This document shows, one piece after another, positions 9,177 to 18,277 of a stretch of DNA of 64,000 nt (its first letter is position 1; every line of letters begins with the position of its first letter). Origin of the DNA: an uncultured Lachnospiraceae bacterium (GTDB taxonomy: Bacteria > Bacillota > Clostridia > Lachnospirales > Lachnospiraceae); contig CAJTQG010000013.1 in assembly GCA_910578605.1 (NCBI GenBank), positions 8,286 to 72,285 of the forward strand. The letters run 5' to 3'. Position numbers and translations under genes: made by a program. The notes beneath the pieces are model-generated. The model did no database searches and was not told the DNA's origin. It saw only the letters and a program-made list of their open reading frames with translations.

Positions 9177-10440
9177 CGATTGCCTTCCCTATATCATTTC
9201 TCATATATTTATTTGCAAAATCTATCCAATGAGTAGCCTCATAAGCATTGGCCCTGGCTTCCTTTAAGTCAGCTCCCTTTGCCGTAATACCAATCACTCG
9301 TCCCCCATTGGTCACAATGCCTTCCTGGGTCTGCTTTGTGCCTGCATGAAATGCATAATAGCCATCTTTTCCATCAAAGTTCTCAAAACCTGTCATCAAA
9401 ATACCTTTCTCGTATTTTTCAGGATAACCATTTGATGCCAAAACCACACAAACTGCCGCATTATCCTCAAATTCCAGGTCAATCTTATCTAATGTCTCGT
9501 CAACACATGCCTCCATCACATCTATCATATCATTTTTCATACGCACAAGAACTACCTGCGCTTCCGGATCCCCAAAGCGCGCATTGTACTCTAACACCTT
9601 GGGGCCTTCCTCGGTCAACATCAATCCAAAGAAAATTACACCTTTAAATGGTCGTCCCTCGGCTTTCATAGCATCCACTGTGGCCTGATAAATATGTTTT
9701 TTACAGAACTCATCCACTTCCTTTGTGTAGAAGGGACTAGGTGAGAAGGTTCCCATGCCGCCTGTATTTAAGCCCTTATCTCCATCCTTTGCCCTCTTGT
9801 GGTCCTGGGCGCTTGCCATAATTTTAATGGTATTGCCGTCCACAAAGGACAAAACCGATACCTCCCGCCCTGTCATAAATTCCTCTATCACAATGCGGTT
9901 TCCAGCTGTGCCGAACTGCTTATCTACCATAATGGTATCCACACCGGCCAAAGCCTCCTCCTTTGTATTGCAAATCAAAACACCCTTTCCAAGGGCCAGT
10001 CCGTCCGCCTTTAATACAATAGGAAATTTTGCTTTTGTCTCCAAATATTCCTTTGCCTGCTGGGGTGTATCAAAATTCTCATAGGCCGCCGTTGGGATAT
10101 TGTACTTTTTCATTAAATCCTTAGAAAACCCTTTAGAGCCCTCCAAAATAGCCGCATTTTTCCTTGGTCCAAACACCCGAAGTCCCTCTGCCTCAAAAAC
10201 ATCTACTATGCCGCCCACAAGAGGATCATCCATTCCAATAATAGTAAAATCAATTTCTTCCTTTTTGGCAAAGGCAGCTAATCTTTCAAACTCCATAGCC
10301 CCAATGTCCACGCACTCTGCAACCTGTCCAATCCCAGCATTTCCCGGCGCACAGTAAATCTTGTCCACCTTTGGGCTAAGGCTGGCTTTATATGCAATCA
10401 CATGTTCTCTTCCACCGCTGCCTACAATTAAAACCTTCAT
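9166..10440 (-). CDS. purD: Phosphoribosylamine-glycine ligase
   Basis: PurD joins glycine to 5-phosphoribosylamine with ATP, the second step of purine synthesis. The sequence (424 residues) begins with the family N-terminus MKVLIVGSGGREH, has the ATP-grasp core (VIEEFMTGREVSVL about 175-188), the NTGGMGTFSP loop and the YNARFGDPEAQ metal/ATP motif near 290. Length is normal. Its ATG directly follows the purN stop (TAAATG). The 3' end overlaps the glucosaminidase gene by 11 bases, tying a cell-surface pair to the purine transcript. Confidence 0.97.
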   Translation of the reverse strand: MKVLIVGSGGREHVIAYKASLSPKVDKIYCAPGNAGIGQVAECVDIGAMEFERLAAFAKKEEIDFTIIGMDDPLVGGIVDVFEAEGLRVFGPRKNAAILEGSKGFSKDLMKKYNIPTAAYENFDTPQQAKEYLETKAKFPIVLKADGLALGKGVLICNTKEEALAGVDTIMVDKQFGTAGNRIVIEEFMTGREVSVLSFVDGNTIKIMASAQDHKRAKDGDKGLNTGGMGTFSPSPFYTKEVDEFCKKHIYQATVDAMKAEGRPFKGVIFFGLMLTEEGPKVLEYNARFGDPEAQVVLVRMKNDMIDVMEACVDETLDKIDLEFEDNAAVCVVLASNGYPEKYEKGILMTGFENFDGKDGYYAFHAGTKQTQEGIVTNGGRVIGITAKGADLKEARANAYEATHWIDFANKYMRNDIGKAIDEA

Positions 10441-11070
10441 TTACTTATCCTTTCTGACAACATGATTGTCTCTCATTTCAATACGATTGTTTGCTATATC
10501 ATCTATTGCCTGAGGCAAAATTACCCACTCAGCCTGCTCCATCACTCTTTTCTGCAGGCTCTGTGGTGTATCATCATCTAAAACTTCTACACACTTCTGG
10601 GCAATAATCGGCCCTGTGTCTGTACCGCTGTCCACAAAATGAACAGTTGCCCCTGTCAGCTTAACTCCCCGCTCCAATGCCTTCTCATGTACTCTTAAAC
10701 CATAAAAGCCTGTACCGCAGAAGGAGGGAATCAAGGCCGGATGAATATTGATAATGCGGTTCTCATATTGCTCCACAAGCTCCTTTGGCAGCACTACCAT
10801 ACATCCTGCAAGAACAATCAAATCAAGCTTGTAAGACAAAAGTACCTTTAACAACTCCTGATTAAATTCCTCCCTTGCAGCATAATCCTTCGGTGATATA
10901 CACATATGTGCTATTCCATGATTTTTTGCTCTCTCTAAAGCATATGCATTTTTATTGTTGCTGATTACCACTTCTATGGAAGCATTTGTGATTCTGCCCG
11001 CCTCAACGCTGTCAATAATAGCCTGCAGATTGGTGCCGCCGCCGGAAACCAACACGCCAACTCTTAACAT
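10441..11070 (-). CDS. purN: Phosphoribosylglycinamide formyltransferase
   Basis: PurN transfers a formyl group from 10-formyltetrahydrofolate to GAR. The 209 residues show VLVSGGGTNLQAI at the N-terminus, the catalytic Asn-His-Asp set (IINIHPALIPSF with Asn and His near 107-109, and the VHFVDSGTDTGPII loop containing the Asp), and normal length. It overlaps purM by 7 bases and is directly followed by purD. Confidence 0.97.
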   Translation of the reverse strand: MLRVGVLVSGGGTNLQAIIDSVEAGRITNASIEVVISNNKNAYALERAKNHGIAHMCISPKDYAAREEFNQELLKVLLSYKLDLIVLAGCMVVLPKELVEQYENRIINIHPALIPSFCGTGFYGLRVHEKALERGVKLTGATVHFVDSGTDTGPIIAQKCVEVLDDDTPQSLQKRVMEQAEWVILPQAIDDIANNRIEMRDNHVVRKDK

Positions 11071-12089
11071 AATGTAACTCCTTTTTCTCCAGCTTCTATA
11101 GCGCCTACCTTGTACGCCTTCTCACCTGCTGCTTTCAATGCTTCTATTGTCCTGTCTGCATCTGACTTATCCACCGCAAGCATCATACCAATTCCCATAT
11201 TAAACGTATTGTACATCATTTCCTCAGCCACATCTCCGTCTATAGACAGCATTTCAAAGATAGGAGGAATGGGATAGCTGTCCTTCTTCACCACCGCCCT
11301 AACACCATCCGGCAGCATTCTTGGAATATTCTCATAGAAGCCTCCCCCTGTAATATGGCTGCAGCCCTTAATTGTTACTCCTGCCTCCTTGACACAGCGC
11401 AGCGCCTTTACATAAATTTTAGTTGGAACAATCAAAGCTTCCCCCAGTGTAGTTCCCAGGGAATCATAGTATGTATTTAATGCCTCTTCTGTCATATTAA
11501 ATACTTTGCGCACTAAAGAAAATCCATTGCTGTGAATACCGCTAGAGGCAATCCCAATCAACACATCTCCCTCTTTGATTGTCTTTCCGGTGATTAAATC
11601 CTTCTCATCCACTACACCTACCGCAAAGCCAGCCAAGTCATATTCATCTACCGGATAAAAGCCCGGCATTTCTGCCGTCTCACCGCCAATCAATGCCGCC
11701 CCTGACTGCTTACAGCCCTCAGCCACACCGCTGACAATGGTAGCAATTTTTTCTGGTTCATTTTTTCCGCAGGCAATATAATCTAAGAAAAATAATGGTT
11801 CTCCGCCTGCACAGGCAATATCATTAACACACATTGCCACACAGTCAATTCCTACCGTATCATGCTTGTCCAGCAGAAATGCCAGCTTTAATTTTGTTCC
11901 CACACCATCTGTCCCGGAAACCAATGTTGGCTTTTCCATATTTTTAAACTGTTCCATGGAAAAAGCTCCGGAAAAGCCGCCAATATTAGTCAGCACTTCC
12001 TTTCTCATTGTTCCTTTAATATGCTCCTTCATCAGTTCCACTGACCTGTATCCTGCCTCAATATCTACACCTGCGTTTTTATAATCCAT
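11064..12089 (-). CDS. purM: Phosphoribosylformylglycinamidine cyclo-ligase
   Basis: PurM closes the imidazole ring of AIR using ATP. Family signatures include SGTDGVGTKLKLA and GGETAEMPGFY, and the C-terminal half has HITGGGFYENIPRML. The open frame extends 12 codons further, to 12125. I chose the ATG at 12089 because AGAGAAAGGAAA lies just upstream and the protein then starts MDYKNAGVDIEAG as in relatives. The upstream stretch also holds a tiny ORF (ATG TTG CTT GAG ACA TAG). It sits between purE and purN in the operon. Confidence 0.95.
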   Translation of the reverse strand: MDYKNAGVDIEAGYRSVELMKEHIKGTMRKEVLTNIGGFSGAFSMEQFKNMEKPTLVSGTDGVGTKLKLAFLLDKHDTVGIDCVAMCVNDIACAGGEPLFFLDYIACGKNEPEKIATIVSGVAEGCKQSGAALIGGETAEMPGFYPVDEYDLAGFAVGVVDEKDLITGKTIKEGDVLIGIASSGIHSNGFSLVRKVFNMTEEALNTYYDSLGTTLGEALIVPTKIYVKALRCVKEAGVTIKGCSHITGGGFYENIPRMLPDGVRAVVKKDSYPIPPIFEMLSIDGDVAEEMMYNTFNMGIGMMLAVDKSDADRTIEALKAAGEKAYKVGAIEAGEKGVTLC

Positions 12090-12189
12090 TTTAAATTTCC
12101 TTTCTCTGTCCATTGCTGTGTTCATTTACTATGTCTCAAGCAACATGCTCGGGTAATTTCTCTATTATTCCAATCATGGCAACCGACAT

Positions 12190-12696
12190 TTATTTTGTAT
12201 AATTTTTATATCCAACTTCCTGCAGCTTAGCATCCTTTGCCACTACTTGGTCTTTCAGCTTTTCTTTGTAATCCTTTAATTTTGCCAAAAGCTGGCTGTC
12301 CGATGTAGCCAAAATCTTAGCTGCCAACAATCCTGCGTTGGCTCCTCCGTTAATTGCCACTGTGGCAACGGGAATGCCAGATGGCATCTGTACAATAGAG
12401 TACAGGGAATCCCTTCCACCCAGTGATGTTGTATGCATGGGGATTCCAATAACAGGCATTGGAAAAATAGCCGCGCACATGCCTGGAAGATGAGCCGCCA
12501 TGCCCGCTCCCGCAATAATTACCTTAAATCCCTTGTCCTCTGCTGTCCTAGCGTACTCAAAAAACACCTCCGGCTCCCTGTGTGCGGAAATAATTGTCAT
12601 TTCATAATCAATACCCAATTCCTCTAAAATATCTGCTGCCTTGCTCATAACCGGCATATCGGAATCGCTTCCCATCACTATACCTACTTTAGCCAT
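12190..12696 (-). CDS. purE: N5-carboxyaminoimidazole ribonucleotide mutase
   Basis: Class I PurE (168 residues) with the MGSDSDMPVM phosphate-binding loop, the SAHREPE motif carrying the catalytic His, and AGMAAHLPG. It converts N5-CAIR to CAIR. No purK is adjacent. It is the first gene of the purE-M-N-D operon, with a promoter at 12756-12784 and a GAAAAGGAGATACAATC ribosome site. Confidence 0.97.
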   Translation of the reverse strand: MAKVGIVMGSDSDMPVMSKAADILEELGIDYEMTIISAHREPEVFFEYARTAEDKGFKVIIAGAGMAAHLPGMCAAIFPMPVIGIPMHTTSLGGRDSLYSIVQMPSGIPVATVAINGGANAGLLAAKILATSDSQLLAKLKDYKEKLKDQVVAKDAKLQEVGYKNYTK

Positions 12697-12755
12697 GATT
12701 GTATCTCCTTTTCTTCACTTATTATATGAAATAATTTTTGTGCATAGTTAGTTAT

Positions 12756-12784
12756 ATTTTAACCTTTATCAATTCACACGTCAA
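12756..12784 (-). promoter_or_regulatory. Sigma-A-type promoter of the purine operon
   Basis: On the minus strand TTGACG (12779-12784) and TAAAAT (12756-12761) are separated by exactly 17 bp. The predicted leader is about 50 nt, too short for a purine riboswitch, and none is visible. Confidence 0.6.
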
Positions 12785-12789
12785 TGTGT

Positions 12790-13389
12790 TTATTGAAGAT
12801 TTCCTTTGTTTACATTCTCATCCAATATCTTTTCCACATAAACCCACAATTGTTCAGAACCTGTCTTTGTTGTTTGATTCCTCTGCTCTACCTGCTCTCT
12901 CTTAATCCCTCTCTCCCTCCAAGACAGACCGTCTGAAGCATCATTCAACATTAAAGGCTGCACATTATCTAAAGAATGAGCAAATTTTGCCTCCATTGTC
13001 TCCCCCTCCTCAAATTCATCCCAAAGCCCCCTGAAATACTTTGCCTGATCTTGGGGCAATATAGAAAAAATCCGCTCCGCTGCCTTTAACTCTCTCTCCC
13101 TTTTAGTCTTATGTGCTGCCTTATCATAGGCATAAGTATCTCCCGCATCTATTTCCACCATATCATGAATCAACACCATTGCCATCACCCGCAATGTATC
13201 TATTTTTTCATTGGCATACTCCCCAAGGAGCAGCGCCATCAATGCCAGATGCCATGAATGTTCCGCATCATTTTCCTTGCGCAAACCGTCATGGAGATAT
13301 GTCTGCCTTTCTATCTGCTTCAGTTTATCTGCCTCCAATATAAATGCCATCTGTTTATCTAATCTAGTACATTTCTCTTCTTCTTTCAT
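12790..13389 (-). CDS. HD-domain hydrolase (YfbR/HDDC2-like)
   Basis: A 199-residue protein of the HD superfamily related to 5'-deoxynucleotidases. Metal-binding signatures are visible: EHSWH (about 43-47), LIHDMVEIDAGD (about 72-84, the HD pair plus the following Glu/Asp) and the downstream Asp in HSLDNVQP. ATG at 13389 follows GGAGGTATTG, so the TTG three bases upstream is not needed. The substrate is not fixed by sequence; dNMP dephosphorylation is the best-known activity in this group. It lies immediately upstream of the purine promoter. Confidence 0.88.
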   Translation of the reverse strand: MKEEEKCTRLDKQMAFILEADKLKQIERQTYLHDGLRKENDAEHSWHLALMALLLGEYANEKIDTLRVMAMVLIHDMVEIDAGDTYAYDKAAHKTKRERELKAAERIFSILPQDQAKYFRGLWDEFEEGETMEAKFAHSLDNVQPLMLNDASDGLSWRERGIKREQVEQRNQTTKTGSEQLWVYVEKILDENVNKGNLQ

Positions 13390-13410
13390 CAATACCTCCG
13401 CTTCACCATA

Positions 13411-13737
13411 TCACAATCCACTTAAAATCATTCCCCCTAAAAATATCCATATAGCACAGTTCAGCACAGAGCCAAACCAACATAAAATATAAAATTTATC
13501 CTCCTCTCTAAATCCAACCAGTGCACTGATAGTCCCAAACACTGCCGTCACTAGAGCCCCACAGCCAAGGATACCTACCAAATAAGGCCCCTCTCCCTCA
13601 TGTCTGTAAGAAATGAAAATGGCATATATCATAACCGCAGCAGAGATACATGCCAAAATTATGGAGATAATACCACCGATAGAATGATGCTTGTCCGTAA
13701 ATTTATATCCGCCTTTTCTTGCGTGTTTAAAAAGCAT
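13411..13737 (-). CDS. Small integral membrane protein, DUF6142-like
   Basis: A 108-residue protein with a basic N-terminus (KHARKGGYKFTDKHHSIGG) and three predicted membrane helices (about 22-45, 53-75 and 83-106). It resembles a small family found in Lachnospiraceae next to HD hydrolases; I name DUF6142 from memory, with moderate confidence. No catalytic residues are apparent. It precedes the HD gene by 21 bases, suggesting co-transcription. Function unknown. Confidence 0.65.
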   Translation of the reverse strand: MLFKHARKGGYKFTDKHHSIGGIISIILACISAAVMIYAIFISYRHEGEGPYLVGILGCGALVTAVFGTISALVGFREEDKFYILCWFGSVLNCAIWIFLGGMILSGL

Positions 13738-13910
13738 AAATATGCCCTTCCTTTCTTTTTCTCATGAATATTCCAGAACTTCTCCCAATTTCCCAAAATT
13801 TAATTGCTCCCCATTTTTCTTATCTTTATTTCCTTTATCTTTATTTTGCTTATTTTTATTTTCTTTATCATATTTATTATATTTACGTTTTTTACTCTTT
13901 TATTTTTTAA

Positions 13911-14369
13911 TTATTTGCTGTGTTCCCTGCTGCTTCTCCTAATTGCCCGTATACATGCATACAGCCAATATCCTATAAATGCTCCAACGGTATTTAACAA
14001 TAAATCGTCTACATCAAACACTCCGATTTTAAAATATAACTGTGTGGTCTCTATGGCAAGGCTTACTAAAAAGCCTGTCAGCGTTGCCGTAAGCATATTT
14101 TTCCAATAATTATGACTCAAGGGCAGAAAGAAGCCAATAGGTAAAAATACAAATACATTACCCATTAAATTCAACAGCATAGCCTTTGTTCCTAACTTCC
14201 ACCCATAATTCCAAAAACGTTTAATTTCTTTGAACAATGTAAGATTGTAGCGATAATTATCGTACACTTCCCTATCAGAGATAAACACAAAGAACATCAA
14301 TATCAGTAAGTAGATGATAAACAACAAACGGCTAACAATTATTAGCCGTTTTCCCTTTTGCTTCCTCAT
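13911..14369 (-). CDS. VanZ-family membrane protein
   Basis: The 152 residues carry four membrane helices and the VanZ-type signatures NVFVFLPIGFFLP (about 70-82) and SLAIETTQLYF...GVFDVDDLLLNTVGAFIGY (about 103-135). VanZ gives low-level teicoplanin resistance; the wider family has no agreed function, and no van genes are nearby. The gene starts 5 bases after a 50-residue membrane peptide. An inverted repeat (14327-14335 with 14342-14350) lies within codons 7-15. Confidence 0.85.
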   Translation of the reverse strand: MRKQKGKRLIIVSRLLFIIYLLILMFFVFISDREVYDNYRYNLTLFKEIKRFWNYGWKLGTKAMLLNLMGNVFVFLPIGFFLPLSHNYWKNMLTATLTGFLVSLAIETTQLYFKIGVFDVDDLLLNTVGAFIGYWLYACIRAIRRSSREHSK

Positions 14370-14374
14370 ATGTT

Positions 14375-14527
14375 TTAAAACAAAATGTCAGATTTTTTCT
14401 TTAACAATCTGCCACCATTTACAATTGTAAGTACACCTACTGCAATTCCAAATACAATCATCAGTACACCAAGGGCAATGCTTAAGCCGCCTGTCTGTTT
14501 CATAACACTATATGTCTTCTCTCCCAT
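14375..14527 (-). CDS. 50-residue single-pass membrane peptide
   Basis: ATG at 14527 preceded by AGGAAGGAGATTGCA opens a 50-codon frame ending TAA at 14375-14377. The peptide begins MGEKTYSVMKQTGG, has one hydrophobic helix of about 25 residues (SIALGVLMIVFGIAVGVLTI) and a basic C-terminal tail (GGRLLKKKSD). It lies 13 bases after pyrE and 5 bases before the VanZ-like gene, so it is probably co-transcribed. The strong ribosome site and tight packing support it as a real gene. Function unknown; the hydrophobic/basic pattern would also suit a regulatory membrane micropeptide. Confidence 0.75.
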   Translation of the reverse strand: MGEKTYSVMKQTGGLSIALGVLMIVFGIAVGVLTIVNGGRLLKKKSDILF

Positions 14528-14540
14528 TGCAATCTCCTTC

Positions 14541-15215
14541 CTATTTCACACCATACTGCTCATAGTATGCATCAATAGCTGCTTTTAATTCATCATCAAT
14601 AATAATTTTCCCTTTGTACTCTTTATTATACAAATGCTCAACAACCTCTGCCATAGTCACAATAGCAGTCGTCTGAATTCCATATTTTTCTTGGATTTCA
14701 CAAAGAGCTGATTTCTCACCTTTGCCCCGCTCCATTCGGTCCACAGATACTACCAACCCCATTACCTCCACATTACCTTGTGCTTTAATAATGGGCACCG
14801 TCTCCTCAATGGAAGTTCCTGCTGTCGTCACATCCTCAATAATCACAACCTTATCTCCATCACAAAGAGGACTTCCCAATAAAATCCCTACATCTCCATG
14901 GTCCTTCACTTCCTTGCGGTTTGAGCAAAATTTCACATCCGAATCATAAAGCTGGCTAAACTCCATAGCCGTCGCCACACTTAAAGGAATCCCCTTATAT
15001 GCAGGTCCAAAAAGTACATCAAAATCTGTGCCGTATTTTTCCTGAATGGCTTTCGCATAATAATGCCCAAGGCGGCTTAGCTGTCTGCCGGAGCGATAAA
15101 AACTTGTATTGATAAAAAATGGCGTCTTTCTGCCGCTCTTTGTCACAAAATCTCCAAACTTAAGCACCTGACAATCCACCATAAATTCTATAAATTCTTT
15201 TTTATACTGTTCCAT
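14541..15215 (-). CDS. pyrE: Orotate phosphoribosyltransferase
   Basis: PyrE condenses orotate with PRPP. The 224 residues include LFGPAYKGIPLSVA and the PRPP loop VVIIEDVTTAGTS (about 130-142), with a lysine-rich catalytic loop (SNRKEVKDHGD) before it. It is the last pyr gene of the cluster; ATATGGAGGAAAGCT provides the ribosome site. A possible own promoter lies at 15267-15295. Confidence 0.97.
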   Translation of the reverse strand: MEQYKKEFIEFMVDCQVLKFGDFVTKSGRKTPFFINTSFYRSGRQLSRLGHYYAKAIQEKYGTDFDVLFGPAYKGIPLSVATAMEFSQLYDSDVKFCSNRKEVKDHGDVGILLGSPLCDGDKVVIIEDVTTAGTSIEETVPIIKAQGNVEVMGLVVSVDRMERGKGEKSALCEIQEKYGIQTTAIVTMAEVVEHLYNKEYKGKIIIDDELKAAIDAYYEQYGVK

Positions 15216-15266
15216 AGCTTTCCTCCATATTTTATCTATATCATTTGCCTTTCTATATTTGTCTCT

Positions 15267-15295
15267 ATTTTGATGGATAGCTATTACTTTGTCAA
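15267..15295 (-). promoter_or_regulatory. Candidate promoter upstream of pyrE
   Basis: On the minus strand TTGACA (15290-15295) is followed after 17 bp by CAAAAT (15267-15272). The -35 lies in a small ATTACTT/AAGTAAT inverted repeat. Confidence 0.4.
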
Positions 15296-15348
15296 GTAAT
15301 ACTTTATCTGCTTGCTAATTCCTAGTTTTGATTCACATGGGAATTGTT

Positions 15349-16251
15349 TTATTTTACAATTCCAATCAAATTCTGAATATTATCTACCTTATGGCGCTGC
15401 ATATAATCCTCTATTCCCCTTGCCACCTCCACAGTGGCCATGGGATTATAAAAATTAGCCGTTCCCACCGCCACAGCGCTGGCTCCCGCCAATATAAATT
15501 CCATAGCATCCTCTGCGCTGGCAATACCTCCCATGCCGATAATTGGAAGTGATACCGCATTGGCAGCCTGATAAACCATCCGAACCGCAACAGGCTTAAT
15601 AGCTGGTCCCGACAATCCTCCCGTCTGATTCGCTATGGCAAAACACTGGCGATTTATATCAATCTGCATTCCTGTCAATGTGTTTATCAGGGATAGCACA
15701 TCTGCTCCTCCTGCCTCAGCCGCCTTTGCCATTACCGTAATATCTGTCACATTAGGACTAAGTTTCATAATTACCGGCTGCTTTGCCTTGCTTTTCACTT
15801 CCTTGGTAATATTCTCCAATGCCTTGGGATCCTGACCAAAAGCAATACCCCCTTCTTTTACATTGGGGCAGGAGACATTAATTTCCAGCATATCCACCGG
15901 CTGGTCTGCCAGTCTCTCCACCACTTCACAATAGTCCTTAACGCTTTTTCCACATACATTAACAATAATCTTCGTGTCAAACTTTCTCAAAAACGGAATA
16001 TCTCTCTTTACAAACAAATCCACTCCCGGATTCTGCAGTCCAACTGCATTCAGCATACCGCAGCTAGTCTCTGCAATACGCGGAGCGGCATTCCCCTGCC
16101 AGGGAATGTTAGCCACTCCCTTTGTGACTACAGCCCCCAATTGATTAAGATCCATAAATTCACTATATTCACTGCCGGAGCCAAAAGTTCCCGATGCTGT
16201 CATCACCGGATTTTTCAGCTCCACACCTGCTAAATTTACTGTTGTATTCAT
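15349..16251 (-). CDS. pyrD: Dihydroorotate dehydrogenase B, catalytic subunit
   Basis: Class IB PyrD (FMN) oxidises dihydroorotate and works with the PyrK electron-transfer subunit encoded just upstream. Seen: NPVMTASGTFGSGSEY at the N-terminus, the catalytic Cys in EINVSCPNVKEGG typical of class I enzymes, and the C-terminal FMN phosphate site IIGMGGI...GASAVAVGTANF. The frame is open to 16329. I start at 16251 because AGAAGGGAAGGTGAAT precedes that ATG and the upstream 26 residues do not resemble the family. Confidence 0.96.
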   Translation of the reverse strand: MNTTVNLAGVELKNPVMTASGTFGSGSEYSEFMDLNQLGAVVTKGVANIPWQGNAAPRIAETSCGMLNAVGLQNPGVDLFVKRDIPFLRKFDTKIIVNVCGKSVKDYCEVVERLADQPVDMLEINVSCPNVKEGGIAFGQDPKALENITKEVKSKAKQPVIMKLSPNVTDITVMAKAAEAGGADVLSLINTLTGMQIDINRQCFAIANQTGGLSGPAIKPVAVRMVYQAANAVSLPIIGMGGIASAEDAMEFILAGASAVAVGTANFYNPMATVEVARGIEDYMQRHKVDNIQNLIGIVK

Positions 16252-16396
16252 ATTCACCTTCCCTTCTTTATTTCTGCGGTAACAGCCAATCATCCATACA
16301 TAGACAGTATTCGCCATATCAACATGCAAACCTTCCGCTTAGCTCATTGCTCGCAGGAATAAAAGTATCTATCTCTGAATCATTTATTGTACTATT

Positions 16397-17170
16397 TTAC
16401 AGTTCAATTTCATTGGCAAAGAATACTGGACCATCTTTGCAGACACGCTTATTATGTACATTTGTATGCTCGTCCACATCTGTTGACTGACACACACATG
16501 CCAGACAGGCTCCAATTCCACATGCCATTTTTTCTTCCATGGAAAGCTGCGCCTCTATCCCTTCTCTTAGTGCAAATTCCTTTATCGCTCGAAGCATTGG
16601 CATTGGTCCGCAGGCATATATTTCTTCCGCTTTAAGCCCCTGTTCCTCTATGGCATCCATCACATTGCCCTTTACTCCTACGCTTCCATCCTCCGTGGCA
16701 ATGACAACATGGGCATATTTCTCCAATTCCTTATCCAAAAACACTTCTCTGTTGCGGTAACCTGCCACTGCAATCACATTACATCCCTGCCCATGCAGCT
16801 GTTTTGCCAACTCCACCATAGGGGGTATTCCAATTCCTCCTGCAATCAGCATAGCACTTCTATCCTTTATGGTAAAGCCATTTCCAAGAGGTCCCATTAT
16901 TTCAACGGTATCTCCTGCATGCATACGAGAAAATTCCTTTGTCCCCCCTCCAGCAACTCTATAGACAAGACAAATTCTATTTTTTTCCTTATCGATCTGG
17001 CAAATACTGATAGGTCTTGGCAACAGACGGCTGCCATCCTTGCAGTATAAGGAAACAAACTGTCCAGCCTTGGCCTCTGCTGCTACTTTATTGGTCTGAA
17101 GCCATATGCTGTAAACATCTGTACTAATATAATCCTGACGCACTACCTGCGCTGTTTCTTTGAAATGCAC
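16397..17170 (-). CDS. pyrK: Dihydroorotate dehydrogenase B, electron-transfer subunit
   Basis: PyrK (257 residues) passes electrons from PyrD to NAD through FAD and a 2Fe-2S cluster. The FAD-binding motif RPISIC (about 54-59), the NAD-binding GGIGIPPMVELAKQL stretch and the C-terminal cysteine cluster CGIGACLACVCQ followed by a distant Cys are visible. This identifies the NAD-dependent class IB system of Gram-positive anaerobes. Confidence 0.96.
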   Translation of the reverse strand: MHFKETAQVVRQDYISTDVYSIWLQTNKVAAEAKAGQFVSLYCKDGSRLLPRPISICQIDKEKNRICLVYRVAGGGTKEFSRMHAGDTVEIMGPLGNGFTIKDRSAMLIAGGIGIPPMVELAKQLHGQGCNVIAVAGYRNREVFLDKELEKYAHVVIATEDGSVGVKGNVMDAIEEQGLKAEEIYACGPMPMLRAIKEFALREGIEAQLSMEEKMACGIGACLACVCQSTDVDEHTNVHNKRVCKDGPVFFANEIEL

Positions 17171-17273
17171 AACTCATACCTCCCTTTTCTTCTTTTTTAA
17201 TGATACCATTTTCTCCGCCTTGATTTTCCACCTTCAGCAGGTTACTTTCTGAAGCTTTGTTTTCTATCTGTTT

Positions 17274-18191
17274 CTAGAAGGCCGCAGTAATATCTTCAAT
17301 CATGTCCAACACTGCCTGCCTGGAGGCATCAGCAAAGTTTATCTCTCCAAATTTCCCATATTGCTCCTGCTTGTAGGCAGCGATTATTCCTCTTGAGGAA
17401 TTGACAATTGCTCCAAGACCATCCTTATTGAAGAAATGCACCAAATCTTTTCCTCTCCCCCCTTGAGCACCATATCCTGGCACCAATATATATGATTTCG
17501 GCATAATCTGTCTAAGTACCTTGCCCATCTCAGGGTAAGTGGCGCCCACTACCGCACCGATATAGCTGTACTCATCTCCCATGCATTCCTGGCCCCACTG
17601 GGCTACCTTCTCCCCTACCCACTCGTACAGCGGTCTGTCATCTACGATTCTATCCTGAAATTCTCCACTGGAAGGATTGGATGTCTTTACAAGAATAAAC
17701 AATCCCTTCTTCTCCTCCTTGCAAACATCTACAAACGGCTTCACTCCATCTGTCCCTAAATAAGGATTTACTGTAACAAAATCCTCATCAAATCCAGTAT
17801 ACTGCTTGTCTCCCACCTGCACCTTTCCAAGGTGTCCTATAGCATACGCCATGGAAGTGGAACCAATATCACCCCTCTTAATGTCCCCAATTACAATGAT
17901 ACCCTTTTCCTTTGCATATTTTACAGTCTTTGAAAATGCGTTTAAGCCTTCTAGACCAAACTGCTCATACATGGCAATCTGGGGCTTTACAGCGGGAATC
18001 AAATCACAAGTGGCGTCGATAATTGCCTTGTTAAACTGCCAGATTGCCTCACCTGCTCCCTCTAATGTCTCTCCATATTCCTGATATGCCTTTTTCTGAA
18101 TATGTTGGGGCACATAGGATAACATTGGGTCTAATCCTACCACAATAGGAGCATTTGTCTTTTTTATTTTCTCTATTAACTTATTGATCAT
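17274..18191 (-). CDS. pyrF: Orotidine 5'-phosphate decarboxylase
   Basis: The 305-residue protein is the long (type 2) OMP decarboxylase. The active-site segment GDIKRGDIGST (about 102-112) contains the Lys-Asp array; VGLDPML lies at the N-terminus and VPGYGAQGG near 225 is the phosphate-binding end. A five-codon leader ORF (18201-18215) precedes it. The start itself has only a weak GAGAG-type ribosome site. Confidence 0.95.
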   Translation of the reverse strand: MINKLIEKIKKTNAPIVVGLDPMLSYVPQHIQKKAYQEYGETLEGAGEAIWQFNKAIIDATCDLIPAVKPQIAMYEQFGLEGLNAFSKTVKYAKEKGIIVIGDIKRGDIGSTSMAYAIGHLGKVQVGDKQYTGFDEDFVTVNPYLGTDGVKPFVDVCKEEKKGLFILVKTSNPSSGEFQDRIVDDRPLYEWVGEKVAQWGQECMGDEYSYIGAVVGATYPEMGKVLRQIMPKSYILVPGYGAQGGRGKDLVHFFNKDGLGAIVNSSRGIIAAYKQEQYGKFGEINFADASRQAVLDMIEDITAAF

Positions 18192-18200
18192 ACTATTCTC

Positions 18201-18215
18201 TCATACCACAAACAT
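18201..18215 (-). promoter_or_regulatory. Four-residue leader ORF before pyrF
   Basis: ATG TTT GTG GTA TGA, preceded by AGAAAGGA, ends 9 bases before the pyrF start. Part of a recurring arrangement also seen before lgt, an ABC gene, potB and a lipoprotein gene. Confidence 0.35.
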
Positions 18216-18277
18216 GGGTATTTCCTTTCTATCTAGCTTTACTCTATAGACATTTTCTCTGTGTATTTCTTTTGTCT

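Noticed and set aside
12697..12789. Purine riboswitch before purE
   Set aside because: The predicted leader is about 50 nt and lacks the three-helix aptamer.
14327..14350. Plus-strand terminator inside the VanZ-like gene
   Set aside because: There is no plus-strand gene to terminate, and the pairing is within coding sequence.
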